This document shows positions 1 through 8,546 of a stretch of 52,268 nucleotides of DNA, in pieces. A program made the position numbers and the translations under genes. Positions within the stretch are counted from its first letter, which is position 1, and every line of letters starts with the position of its first letter. This stretch comes from an uncultured SAR116 cluster alpha proteobacterium. Lineage in GTDB: Bacteria > Pseudomonadota > Alphaproteobacteria > Puniceispirillales > Marisalimonadaceae. The notes below the pieces were generated by a model. It saw only the letters and a program-made list of their open reading frames with translations. It did not search any database and was not told where the DNA came from. The stretch is taken from positions 1-52,268 of the forward strand of contig CACBMD010000009.1 in NCBI GenBank assembly GCA_902539895.1, read 5' to 3'.

Positions 1-429
1 GAAAATTTTCATTTAGGACCAGGAAAAACCGTTTTAGAAAATGGAGAAATGCTCGTGAGTTTAAAGTTTCCTAAACGTGTATCAAATTCTGCAGATGCTT
101 ATTTAAGAATGACTCCTAGAACTGAAATGGATATTGCTGTTGTTGGTTGTGGTGTGAATATTTCATTGGAAAATGATATTTGTACTCACGCAAGAGTTTC
201 TTTAGGTGCTGTTGCACCAACACCCTTATTAATTGAGGAAGCTTCAGATATTATGATTGGATCAAAGCTTGATGATGACACTCTAGATAGGGTTTCAAAA
301 ATATGTATGGATGCTTGTAATCCAATTAATGATAAAAGAGGAACAGTTGACTATAGAACAAAAGTTGCAGGCGTTTTGTTTAAAAGAGCTGCAAAATTAG
401 CAGCTGAAAGAATTGGAGGAAATAAATAG
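1..429 (+). CDS. Molybdenum hydroxylase FAD-binding subunit, 3' part (CoxM/XdhB-like)
   Basis: The reading frame is open from the first base, so the gene begins upstream of the window and only the C-terminal ~142 residues are seen. They match the C-terminal domain of CoxM-type flavoproteins (CO_deh_flav_C family): a PRTEMDIAVVG strand, then a segment ARVSLGAVAPTPLL, and a closing DYRTKVAGVLFKRA helix that is typical of the family. In these enzymes the subunit passes electrons from the 2Fe-2S clusters through FAD to the acceptor. It is followed directly by the iron-sulfur and molybdopterin subunit genes, giving the order medium-small-large known from coxMSL-like operons. The FAD-binding N-terminus is outside the window, so the FAD motif cannot be checked. 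Confidence 0.9.
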   Translation, partial: ENFHLGPGKTVLENGEMLVSLKFPKRVSNSADAYLRMTPRTEMDIAVVGCGVNISLENDICTHARVSLGAVAPTPLLIEEASDIMIGSKLDDDTLDRVSKICMDACNPINDKRGTVDYRTKVAGVLFKRAAKLAAERIGGNK

Positions 430-430
430 T

Positions 431-910
431 ATGGCAAAAATTCAAGTTTCAACTAAAATAAACAACGAAAATATAGACTATTTATGTGAACCGCATGATA
501 CTATGTTGGATGTTTTAAGAAACCAATTAAATTTGACTGGATCGAAAGAAAGCTGTGGTTCAGGTGATTGTGGTTCCTGCAGTGTAATCCTTGATGGTGA
601 ATTAATCTGCTCTTGTTTGATGTTAGCTGCAGAAGCAGAAGGAAGCAAAATTGAAACTATTGAAGGTATGTCAGAAGGTGGCAAACTTCATGCATTACAA
701 CAAAAATTTCTTGAAAAAGCTGCACTTCAATGTGGCATTTGTACACCTGGTTTCTTAATGGCTTCTAAAGCTTTATTAGACCATAACCCTTCACCAACAG
801 AAACTGAAGTAAGATATTGGCTGGCTGGCAATTTATGTAGATGTACTGGATATGACAAGATTGTAAAAGCTGTATTAGAAGTTGCTGATGAAATGAAGGA
901 GAGTGCATAA
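431..910 (+). CDS. Molybdenum hydroxylase [2Fe-2S] subunit (CoxS/XdhA-like)
   Basis: A 159-residue small subunit with both expected iron-sulfur cluster sites. The N-terminal plant-ferredoxin-type cluster is CGSGDCGSC followed by a further cysteine near ELICSC. The C-terminal all-helical cluster is CGICTPGF plus NLCRCTGY. Length is normal for the family (about 150-170). The start is set at ATG 431: GGAGG at 415-419 lies upstream, and an in-frame TTG at 413 would lie on the ribosome binding site. It starts 1 nt after the stop of the FAD subunit, and its stop overlaps the large-subunit start (TAATG), so the three genes are translationally linked. The subunit relays electrons from the molybdenum site to FAD. 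Confidence 0.95.
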   Translation: MAKIQVSTKINNENIDYLCEPHDTMLDVLRNQLNLTGSKESCGSGDCGSCSVILDGELICSCLMLAAEAEGSKIETIEGMSEGGKLHALQQKFLEKAALQCGICTPGFLMASKALLDHNPSPTETEVRYWLAGNLCRCTGYDKIVKAVLEVADEMKESA

Positions 911-3147
911 TGAATGAAATTAGTAACAAATGGATTGGTAAAAACACTATTAGACCAGATGGTGCAGATAAAGTAACTGGTCGAGCTCAATATTCATCAG
1001 ACACAACAATGCCAGGTATGATTTGGGGTCATGTATTAAGAAGCCCTCATCCACACGCTAGAATTTTATCTATTAACACAAAAAAGGCAGAGGAATTAGA
1101 AGGAGTTAAGGCAGTAATTACATCCAAAGATGTTGTTGACTTTCCTATTGATACGCCAGTTATACTTGGTATCCAAGATATGCGATGGATGTGTAGAAAC
1201 GTTATGGCAAGAGACAAAGTCCTTTTTCATGGCCATCCACTTGCAGCAGTTGCAGCAACAACTGAAGAAATAGCAGAAAAAGCATGTGAATTAATAGAGG
1301 TAGAATACGAAGTTTTACCATGGGCCATTGATATTGACGACGCAATAAAACCTGGCGCTCCCATTCTACATGATCACATTCAATTTGAAGGAAAGCCCTC
1401 TAACATAGCTGGCACGCTTGAGCACAAAAAAGGTGATATTGATAAAGGTTTTTCAGAAGCTGATGTTATTATAGAAAGAGAATTTAAAACTGAAGCAGTT
1501 CATCAAGGTTACTTAGAAACACACTCATGTTTAGTAAGTGTTGCTGCAGATGGCAGAGCTACTATATGGAGCTCAAGTCAGGGGCAATTTATGGTAAGAG
1601 CGATGACCTCATATTTAACTGGTATACCACAGAGTAACATCAGAGCAATACCAGCTGAAATTGGTGGTGGGTTTGGAGGAAAAACTATTGTTTATTTAGA
1701 GCCATTAGCTACTATATTATCACAAAAAACAGGTCGTCCAGTTAAAATAGTTATGAACAGAGAAGATACAATGAGAGCTTCTGGGCCTACATCTGGATCT
1801 AAAAGTAAAATAAAAATTGGTGCTACTAAAGATGGAAAGATTGTTGCGGCACAAGGAACATATTATTTACAAGCAGGAGCTTTTCCCGGTTCACCTATTA
1901 GAGGTGCAGTAGGATGCTCTCTTGCGCCATATGATATTCCTAATGCCCATACTTTTGGATATGATGTTGTATCTAATAGATGTAAAGTTGCTGCATACAG
2001 AGCTCCTGGAGCTCCCATTGGTGCATACGGTGTCGAATGTGTTTTAGATGAAATTGCTGAAAAAATTAACATGTGTCCTTTGGAGTTAAGAAAAATTAAT
2101 GCTGCAAAAGAAGGAACCCAAGCAGTCCACGGCCCTACTTATCCTCAGATGGGATATTTGGAAACAGTTGAAGCAGCAATAAACCATCCTCATTATAAAG
2201 CTCCTTTAGGCAAGCATCAAGGTCGAGGCGTAGCTAGTGGTTTTTGGTTTAATGCTGGTGGAGAATCAAGCGCACAGTTAAATATCACTGAAGACGGTAA
2301 TGTAGTTGTAACTACAGGACATCCGGATATTGGAGGTTCCAGAGCGTCTATAGCCAATATTACTGCTGAATTATTAGGTATTCATCATGATAAAGTATCG
2401 GTTTTAATTGGTGACACAGCAACAATTGGATACAGCAACCTTACTGGTGGAAGTAGAGTATTATTTGCTTCTGCAATGGTTGTAACTGAATCTGCTAAAA
2501 TAGTAATTAGACAATTAAAACAAAGAGCAGCTAAAATTTGGGGTATTGATGAAGAGGCAATTGAGTGGGAAAATGGTGAAGCCAGACCTGCCGGTGATAA
2601 TGCAGGAAAATTTGCTCCACTTACACTGGCTGAATTAGCAGAAAAAGCCACCGCTACCGGTGGCCCAATTGGTGCTGGATACCAGGTAAACACTGAAGGT
2701 GCTGAAGGTGGCTTTGCAACTCATATTTGTGATGTTGAAGTTGATATGGATCTTGGGATAGTAAGAGTAAAAAGATATACATCTATACAAGACGTTGGTA
2801 AGGCCATTCATCCTGATTATGTGGAAGGTCAGCTTCATGGTGGTTGTGTTCAAGGTATTGGCTGGGCTTTAAGCGAAGAATATATCTACAATAAAGATGG
2901 TCATTTGGATAACACTGGATTTTTGGATTATAGAATGCCTGTCTGTTCAGATTTACCAATGTTAGACACTGTATTAATAGAAATTCCGAACCCCAAACAT
3001 CCGCAAGGAGTAAGAGGTGTAGGTGAAGTTCCTTTAGTTCCACCTTTGGCAGCTATATCAAACGCAGTTTATCAAGCAATCGGAAAACGTTCGTACAGTC
3101 TTCCGATGTCTCCACCTAAGGTATTGAAAATTATAGAAGGTAATTAA
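910..3147 (+). CDS. Molybdenum hydroxylase molybdopterin-binding large subunit (xanthine dehydrogenase family)
   Basis: A 745-residue catalytic subunit of the xanthine dehydrogenase/CO dehydrogenase family. The N-terminal part (about residues 15-130) is the a/b hammerhead domain. The molybdopterin-binding part shows GGGFGGK and, near the C-terminus, GVGEVPLVPP, whose glutamate is the conserved catalytic base. The active-site loop reads AYRAPGAP. It is neither AYXCSFR of form I CO dehydrogenase nor AYRGAGR of form II, and it is not the xanthine dehydrogenase FRGFG type, so the substrate is open: an aromatic or N-heterocyclic aldehyde or ring hydroxylation is possible. No xdhC/coxD-F maturation gene lies downstream, although moaC and moeA are encoded about 14 kb away. 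Confidence 0.92.
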   Translation: MNEISNKWIGKNTIRPDGADKVTGRAQYSSDTTMPGMIWGHVLRSPHPHARILSINTKKAEELEGVKAVITSKDVVDFPIDTPVILGIQDMRWMCRNVMARDKVLFHGHPLAAVAATTEEIAEKACELIEVEYEVLPWAIDIDDAIKPGAPILHDHIQFEGKPSNIAGTLEHKKGDIDKGFSEADVIIEREFKTEAVHQGYLETHSCLVSVAADGRATIWSSSQGQFMVRAMTSYLTGIPQSNIRAIPAEIGGGFGGKTIVYLEPLATILSQKTGRPVKIVMNREDTMRASGPTSGSKSKIKIGATKDGKIVAAQGTYYLQAGAFPGSPIRGAVGCSLAPYDIPNAHTFGYDVVSNRCKVAAYRAPGAPIGAYGVECVLDEIAEKINMCPLELRKINAAKEGTQAVHGPTYPQMGYLETVEAAINHPHYKAPLGKHQGRGVASGFWFNAGGESSAQLNITEDGNVVVTTGHPDIGGSRASIANITAELLGIHHDKVSVLIGDTATIGYSNLTGGSRVLFASAMVVTESAKIVIRQLKQRAAKIWGIDEEAIEWENGEARPAGDNAGKFAPLTLAELAEKATATGGPIGAGYQVNTEGAEGGFATHICDVEVDMDLGIVRVKRYTSIQDVGKAIHPDYVEGQLHGGCVQGIGWALSEEYIYNKDGHLDNTGFLDYRMPVCSDLPMLDTVLIEIPNPKHPQGVRGVGEVPLVPPLAAISNAVYQAIGKRSYSLPMSPPKVLKIIEGN

Positions 3148-3177
3148 TTGTAAAATATAGTTTTATTATTTAGATAA

Positions 3178-4128
3178 ATGAATGAAGATAATAAAACTTT
3201 GATAATATTAGCTTATTTTGCTGCACTCTTAGGTGTTTGTGGCCATGCTAGTTCTGAATTTTTTGTTAAACTTTCAGGGATTTCTGGGGTGGAGGTATCA
3301 GTTTGGAGATTTGGCTTAGGTGGTTTTGCCTTATTAATATTGTGCTTAATTAATCCAACATCCAGAAACTTAATTACACCACTGAAAAAAGATCTTTACC
3401 CAATTGTTATTCTTTCAGTTTTTGGAATGGCATTTGGACAATTTTTATTTCATTGGGCCTTAGATTTTGCTTCTGTTGTACAAGTTGCTACTATGGTTAC
3501 AATAATGCCAATAGGAGTTGTTTTTGTTGCTCGTATAATTGAAGGAACTAAAATTACACCTCCAAAAATTGTAAGTGGAATTGGTGCCTTTCTAGGATGT
3601 GTTTTTTTACTTACCGACGGCTACTTAGAACAACTCACTGGGACTGGGGATAGTATCTTGGGCATTTATTTATCTATTGGATGCGCATTAGTTGGAGCAA
3701 TTTATCTTGTTATGATTAAACCATATGTACAATTATATGGACCTGTAAGAATGACTACATACACTTTTGCATTGGGCTTTATAGCTTTATATCCATCTGT
3801 AGGTGTCATTTGGAATATTTGGGTAAATCCATTTGATCTTTTTGATAGATCACATATTGAGTATATGTCCATAATAACTCTTGGTGTCTGGAACACTTGT
3901 ATAGCATTCATACTTTGGTTGTGGGGGTTATCTAAAATTCCTGACGTAGCAAGAGGTAATTATTTGTTTTTCTTGAAACCTGTAATTGCTCTATGTTTAG
4001 CATTTTTTATTCTTGAAGACGAAATTACTCTTAATCAGTTAATTGCAATTTTTGCAATAACTGGATTTGTAATATTAGAAATTTTTTATTCTCCAATTTC
4101 TAATTTTTTAAAATTAAAAAGAAATTAA
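3178..4128 (+). CDS. EamA/DMT-superfamily membrane transporter
   Basis: A 316-residue protein with about ten hydrophobic segments arranged as two EamA repeats (roughly residues 8-150 and 160-305). The length and the ten-helix pattern are typical of the drug/metabolite transporter superfamily in the inner membrane. Conserved family hints are a short N-terminal helix with a following VSVWRFGLGG segment and a final ILEDEITLNQLIAI segment, the usual E-x-(L/I)-x-x-x-Q-x-x-G position. Substrate is unknown; family members export amino acids, metabolites or drugs. It begins 30 nt after the hydroxylase large subunit, so it could be a last gene of that operon, but no function link is shown. Confidence 0.88.
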   Translation: MNEDNKTLIILAYFAALLGVCGHASSEFFVKLSGISGVEVSVWRFGLGGFALLILCLINPTSRNLITPLKKDLYPIVILSVFGMAFGQFLFHWALDFASVVQVATMVTIMPIGVVFVARIIEGTKITPPKIVSGIGAFLGCVFLLTDGYLEQLTGTGDSILGIYLSIGCALVGAIYLVMIKPYVQLYGPVRMTTYTFALGFIALYPSVGVIWNIWVNPFDLFDRSHIEYMSIITLGVWNTCIAFILWLWGLSKIPDVARGNYLFFLKPVIALCLAFFILEDEITLNQLIAIFAITGFVILEIFYSPISNFLKLKRN

Positions 4129-4195
4129 TCAATTTGATAAAAAATTTTCAACTTAATATAAAAATGTAATTCACATCAAAAAGGTTAATCGTCAT

Positions 4196-4348
4196 ATGAA
4201 CATTGGAATAATTAGATTTGGATCAATGGGATTAAATTTAGCCAAATATATTATATCAACAAAACATAAAGTTCGTGCATTTGAAGAAACTCTTACACCA
4301 GAAGAAAAGACATCACATTTAACTTCTATTATTAAAATTAAGTTTTGA
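4196..4348 (+). pseudogene. Remnant of a 6-phosphogluconate/3-hydroxyisobutyrate dehydrogenase-type gene (N-terminus only)
   Basis: A 50-codon frame beginning ATG, preceded by an AAGG-like site at about 4181-4185. Its first residues, MNIGIIRFGSMGLNLAKYI, follow the first strand and helix of the beta-hydroxyacid dehydrogenase NAD(P) domain (family pattern I-G-x-I-G-x-G-x-M-G). The first glycine of G-x-G-x-x-G is replaced by arginine, and the frame stops after about 50 residues where the family has about 300. The remaining 20 residues show no family match that I recognise, and the next gene starts 3 nt later. I infer a decayed or truncated dehydrogenase gene; a small functional peptide is less likely. 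Confidence 0.55.
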
Positions 4349-4350
4349 TT

Positions 4351-5637
4351 ATGGAAAATAAAAATAGTAATTACACAGATATACCTGAAAAAATTGAATT
4401 CGATTATAATTTTAAAGAAATCTTTAATCTAATGGAGCATTCTAAGCAAAATATTTTTATTACTGGAAAAGCTGGCACAGGAAAAACTACCCTATTAGAA
4501 TATTTTAGAATTAATTCAAAAAAGAATTTTGTAATATTAGCCTCAACGGGAATATCTGCAATAGAAGCTAAAGGAAAAACTATTCATTCTTTTTTTCTAT
4601 TTCCACCAAGAATATTAATAAATGAAAAAATCAAAAGATTACGAAGCAAAGTAATAAGTAAAATTGATACTATTTTAATTGATGAATGCTCTATGATTAG
4701 ATGTGATGTACTCGATGCTATAGATCAATCACTTAGATTAAACAGAAATAGTGACAAAAGCTTTGGCGGTATTCAAATTATTCTTTTAGGAGACTTACAT
4801 CAACTTCCACCAGTAATAAGGGAAAATGAAAGAGAAATTTTTAATAATTTTTATCCACATGGTCATTATTTTTTTAATGCGAATTGCTTTGAAGAAAGTG
4901 ATGTTAAAACCTATGAATTAACAAAGGTCTATAGACAAAAAGATAAAAAATTTATTAATATACTCAATAATATTAGATCTGGGAACATAAATGATAATGA
5001 CCTTTTTATATTAAACAATAGGATCGTTAATGAAAGTTTAGATATACCATCAGAGACAATTATATTGTCACCTACAAATAGAAGAGTGGATTCTATTAAT
5101 AATGCTAATCTTCAAAATATAAAAAGTGAAACATTTTCTTATGAGTCATCTGAAACAGGCGACTTCAAAGAAAAGCCAGCTGACGAAATTCTTGAGTTAA
5201 AAGTTGGAGCTCAAGTAATGCTCATTAAAAATGATTTAAAATCTCCTAAAAGATGGGTTAATGGATCAATTGGTATAGTTACTCAGTTAACAGATAATTC
5301 TATTCATTTAAAAATTAAAAATAAAATCTATAAAATTACACAAGATACTTGGGAAAAATTTGATTATCTAATTAAAGATGGTCAAGTTATACATGAAGTT
5401 GTAGCAACTTTTACTCAATACCCTATTAAGCTAGCTTGGGCTGTAACAATACATAAAAGCCAAGGACAAACATTTGAAAAAGCTGTAATAGATTTAGACA
5501 AAGGATCGTTTGCTCCTGGTCAAACATATGTAGCATTAAGTAGAGTAACTTCTTTAGATGGTCTTTTTTTAACTCGAGCGATAAATGTTTCTGATGTGGT
5601 TTTTGATCAAAATATTGAAGATTATTTTTCTAGTTGA
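4351..5637 (+). CDS. Pif1/RecD-like superfamily 1B DNA helicase
   Basis: A 428-residue ATPase with SF1 helicase motifs in order: Walker A GKAGTGKTT (residues 39-47), motif II DTILIDECSM, motif III LLGDLHQLPPV, a motif IV-like VYRQKD, and the C-terminal LAWAVTIHKSQGQTF and YVALSRVTSLDG motifs (V and VI). This set is that of Pif1-type 5'-3' helicases, which unwind forked or G-quadruplex DNA. There is no long N-terminal or nuclease extension, so it is a compact stand-alone helicase. ATG 4351 is preferred over an in-frame TTG at 4345. The 3' end overlaps the convergent permease gene by 16 nt. It is not part of a recBCD locus here. Confidence 0.88.
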   Translation: MENKNSNYTDIPEKIEFDYNFKEIFNLMEHSKQNIFITGKAGTGKTTLLEYFRINSKKNFVILASTGISAIEAKGKTIHSFFLFPPRILINEKIKRLRSKVISKIDTILIDECSMIRCDVLDAIDQSLRLNRNSDKSFGGIQIILLGDLHQLPPVIRENEREIFNNFYPHGHYFFNANCFEESDVKTYELTKVYRQKDKKFINILNNIRSGNINDNDLFILNNRIVNESLDIPSETIILSPTNRRVDSINNANLQNIKSETFSYESSETGDFKEKPADEILELKVGAQVMLIKNDLKSPKRWVNGSIGIVTQLTDNSIHLKIKNKIYKITQDTWEKFDYLIKDGQVIHEVVATFTQYPIKLAWAVTIHKSQGQTFEKAVIDLDKGSFAPGQTYVALSRVTSLDGLFLTRAINVSDVVFDQNIEDYFSS

Positions 5638-6581
5638 TTTTTTGTTTTTATCTGTTCTCGAAAAGCAATCAAAATACCTGAAAAAGCAATTAAAAACATT
5701 CCAAATATATTTGAATAACTAGGCCAATCTCCAAAAAACAGTTTTCCCCAAATGGTTGCAAAAACTAAATATGAGTAATCCATTGGAGCTAACCAACTAC
5801 TTTCAGCTGTCTGATAAGCTCTAGCTAAAAGCATATTACCTGTAATATTTAAGATTGAACATGATAAGCAAAAAGAAAAAACGATAAAAGTTAATAATGG
5901 CCATCCTATAAAAACAAATGGACTTGCTTCTCTGTAAATATTTTCTTTATAAAAATACTCAAAAAATAATATTCCCAAAGATGCAGAGACGAAAAACATT
6001 ACACCTACAGCCAATGTAAGAGAGATTACAGATTCTTCTCTACAATATTTTCTAATAAGAATAATATTACAAGCAAAGAAAAAACCAGCCATTATAGGCA
6101 ATATTTGTAATAGCAAAAAATTTTCAGACCATGGCTCTAATATCAACAAAGCTCCTAAACTTCCTAATATCAAAGCAAAAGTCCTCCATATTCCAATCCT
6201 TTCTTTAAGAAAAACAATGGCTAATAAAGATACAAAAATTGGAAATGTATAAAGACCAGCTGCCATTTGAGCAAAACTTAATTTTGGAGATGCTGCAAAG
6301 AAGCAAAACATGCATGATGTCATCATCATAGCTCTGAAATATACGGGCTTCCAGTTAAGTGGAAAAAGTAGATGAATACTGTTAGTAAATTTAGCTATTA
6401 AAAAAAGTAAAAATATATTTCCAATTGATCTTATAAATTGCAATTGCCAAAAACTTGTTTCACTAGACATTAGTTTGATTAAACTATCCTGCAAAGATAA
6501 AATTATTACCCCTAAAACTAACATTAGTAGTGAAGAAAAGGGATTGTCTCTAACTTGTGAACTAAAAAAATCAAATCTCAC
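5622..6581 (-). CDS. EamA/DMT-superfamily membrane transporter
   Basis: A 319-residue, ten-helix membrane protein with two EamA domains. The N-terminus reads GVIILSLQDSLIKLMSSE, matching the start of the RhaT/EamA group where D and K lie in helix 1. The segment LSFAQMAAGLYTFPIFVSLL is the typical end of helix 3 into helix 4 of the first repeat. The second repeat includes LARAYQTAESSWLAPMDYSYLVFA, here recognised by the conserved A-(x)n-P-x-x-Y pattern. The start is a GTG at 6581. It is oriented with the acyl-CoA synthetase upstream (21-nt gap) and converges on the helicase gene. Substrate is unknown; it is only distantly similar to the EamA protein at 3178. Confidence 0.87.
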   Translation of the reverse strand: MRFDFFSSQVRDNPFSSLLMLVLGVIILSLQDSLIKLMSSETSFWQLQFIRSIGNIFLLFLIAKFTNSIHLLFPLNWKPVYFRAMMMTSCMFCFFAASPKLSFAQMAAGLYTFPIFVSLLAIVFLKERIGIWRTFALILGSLGALLILEPWSENFLLLQILPIMAGFFFACNIILIRKYCREESVISLTLAVGVMFFVSASLGILFFEYFYKENIYREASPFVFIGWPLLTFIVFSFCLSCSILNITGNMLLARAYQTAESSWLAPMDYSYLVFATIWGKLFFGDWPSYSNIFGMFLIAFSGILIAFREQIKTKNQLEK

Positions 6582-6602
6582 TATTTTGAAACCTAAGCAG
6601 AA

Positions 6603-8351
6603 TTAAAAAAAGGAATTCTTGTATAAGTTATTTATTTCATCTTTGTAACGATTTGCAATTATATGCCTTCTTATTTTAAGTGTTGGAGTTAGTTGACCAT
6701 TATCAGTACTAAAAACTTCATTTAAAGAAATAAATTTTCTAATTTTTTTGGCCTGAGATAAATTTTTATTTACATTGTTTAAGATAGTTTGAAGATTTTC
6801 TTTTAAAAAATCATCATTATCACTTAATAACGTTTCATTCGGGATAATTATAGCAATTAAAAAGGGCCTGTTATGACCATAAATCATTACTTGCTCAATT
6901 TCATCGTATGACAGTAGAAGATTTTCAATTGGAACAGGAGCTATATTTTCACCACCTGAATTAACAATCATTTCATTTAGTCTTCCAGAAATTTTTAAGT
7001 ATCCATCATTATCAATTGACCCCAGGTCTCCTGTATGCAACCAACCATTTACCAAAACTTTATCTGTATTTTTTTTATCCTTCCAATATCCTTTCATTAA
7101 AGAACTTCCCTTTACGAGAATTTCATTTTCATTAGAAATTTTAACCTGAAGCCCCTTTATAACAACGCCCACAGTGTCTATTTTTATTTTACTGATTGGA
7201 TTACAAGATATAAGTGGTGAACATTCAGTCTGACCGTATCCTTGTAAAATATTAATTCCAAGGGATTGAAAAAACAAACCAACTTGTTCATTCAGTGCGG
7301 CCCCTCCAGAAATAAAAGCTTGCAAATTACCACCAAACTTTTTTTGAAAATTTTTTCTTACTAATTTATCTAAAACTACATTTTGGAGTTCTTCTAAAAA
7401 ACTTAATTTTATTTTTTTATATTTTTTAGTCCCTAATATAATTGTTTTTTCAAACAGTTTTTGAGAAAATTTACTTTTTGTTAATAGTTGATTATTTATT
7501 TTCTTATATAAAACTTCATAAAGTCTTGGCACAGCGGTCATTAATGTTGGCTTAACACTTAATAAATCATTAACTATTTGATCACGATTTTCATTAAAAT
7601 AAATTTCTGCTCCAATATATATAGGCAAGAAAAAGCCAGCAGTATGTTCATACGCGTGTGATAGTGGAATGATAGATAAAAATTTATGATCTTTAATTTT
7701 GATTTCAGAAACCAATTCATTTGCTCCAACTATATTAGATATAATTGATTTATGAGTTAACATTACACCTTTAGGCTTATTACTAGTTCCAGATGTATAA
7801 ATAATTGAAACAACATCGTTCTTATTAATTTTAGAAACAAAACGTTCTATAATTTTAGATTTCTCATCACTTTTTGAACCAAGATTTAAAAGCTCATTAA
7901 ATGTATAAAAACCTATATTAAATTTTTTGAATTTTGATGTATTTGCATCGTCAATACTAATTACATGTTTAATTTTATTCAAACTTGGTAGTATTTTTAA
8001 AATTAGTGATATAAGTTTTCCGTTAACAAAAACTATTGAGGTTTCTGAATGAGATAAGAGATAAGAAATTTCTTCTTCATTACTTGTTGTATAACCAGGA
8101 ACAGTTATTGCTCCCAATGATATTGTAGCCAAATCTACAGCACACCACTTATAACTATTATCAGCAATAATGGATATTTTGTCATTTTTTTTAACACCTA
8201 TTTCATGTAAAGCAGAACTTATATTTAGAACTAAATCTTTTGTGTCTTTCCAAGAAATGTGTTCCCAATTACTATTTATTTTAAAACCAAATAGTGTTTT
8301 ATTTTCATATAATTCTGAATTGTTAAAGAAAATCTGCGGTAAATTATTCAT
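6603..8351 (-). CDS. AMP-dependent long-chain acyl-CoA synthetase (FadD15/FAA1-like)
   Basis: A 582-residue adenylate-forming enzyme. The P-loop-like signature YTSGTSNKPKGVMLTHKS is clear, followed by the A5 region GYGQTECSP, the A7 motif HTGDLG, and A8 with GRLNEMIVNSGGENIAP. This last G-R-x-x-E-x-I-V-x-x-x-G-E-N-I-x-P form is that of the eukaryotic/Mycobacterium FAA1-FadD15 branch of long-chain acyl-CoA ligases rather than E. coli FadD. It activates fatty acids with ATP and CoA. The family's C-terminal catalytic lysine is consistent with the LTPTLKIRR segment near residue 560. A thioesterase and an alpha/beta hydrolase gene lie within 4 kb, but not in one transcription unit. Confidence 0.92.
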   Translation of the reverse strand: MNNLPQIFFNNSELYENKTLFGFKINSNWEHISWKDTKDLVLNISSALHEIGVKKNDKISIIADNSYKWCAVDLATISLGAITVPGYTTSNEEEISYLLSHSETSIVFVNGKLISLILKILPSLNKIKHVISIDDANTSKFKKFNIGFYTFNELLNLGSKSDEKSKIIERFVSKINKNDVVSIIYTSGTSNKPKGVMLTHKSIISNIVGANELVSEIKIKDHKFLSIIPLSHAYEHTAGFFLPIYIGAEIYFNENRDQIVNDLLSVKPTLMTAVPRLYEVLYKKINNQLLTKSKFSQKLFEKTIILGTKKYKKIKLSFLEELQNVVLDKLVRKNFQKKFGGNLQAFISGGAALNEQVGLFFQSLGINILQGYGQTECSPLISCNPISKIKIDTVGVVIKGLQVKISNENEILVKGSSLMKGYWKDKKNTDKVLVNGWLHTGDLGSIDNDGYLKISGRLNEMIVNSGGENIAPVPIENLLLSYDEIEQVMIYGHNRPFLIAIIIPNETLLSDNDDFLKENLQTILNNVNKNLSQAKKIRKFISLNEVFSTDNGQLTPTLKIRRHIIANRYKDEINNLYKNSFF

Positions 8352-8546
8352 AAATTAAACCATCATAATAATGCTGTTATATAAGCACAAATAGCTAAAA
8401 ATTAATATTTATTATTTTAATATTTATTGTTTTTTTTAATAAAATTATGAGTTAATAGTAATATTATAAGTTAAGGAGTTTGCAAAATAATTTTTAAATA
8501 TATTATACCCTTTATAATACTTTTTAGTTTAACTTTAATAATATCT

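Noticed and set aside
413-431. TTG 413 as start of the 2Fe-2S subunit
   Set aside because: It overlaps the GGAGG ribosome binding site that serves ATG 431 and would add residues not seen in the family.
2385-2693. Minus-strand frame of about 100 codons inside the hydroxylase large subunit
   Set aside because: It is antisense to a strongly conserved coding region, has no family motif and no ribosome binding site; similar antisense frames inside recJ (11441-11857), hom (13430-13813), rpsB (35916-36212) and dctM (48021-48437) were rejected for the same reason.
910-3147. Naming the molybdenum hydroxylase operon coxMSL (CO dehydrogenase)
   Set aside because: The active-site loop is AYRAPGAP, not AYXCSFR (form I) or AYRGAGR (form II), so gene symbols for CO dehydrogenase are not justified.
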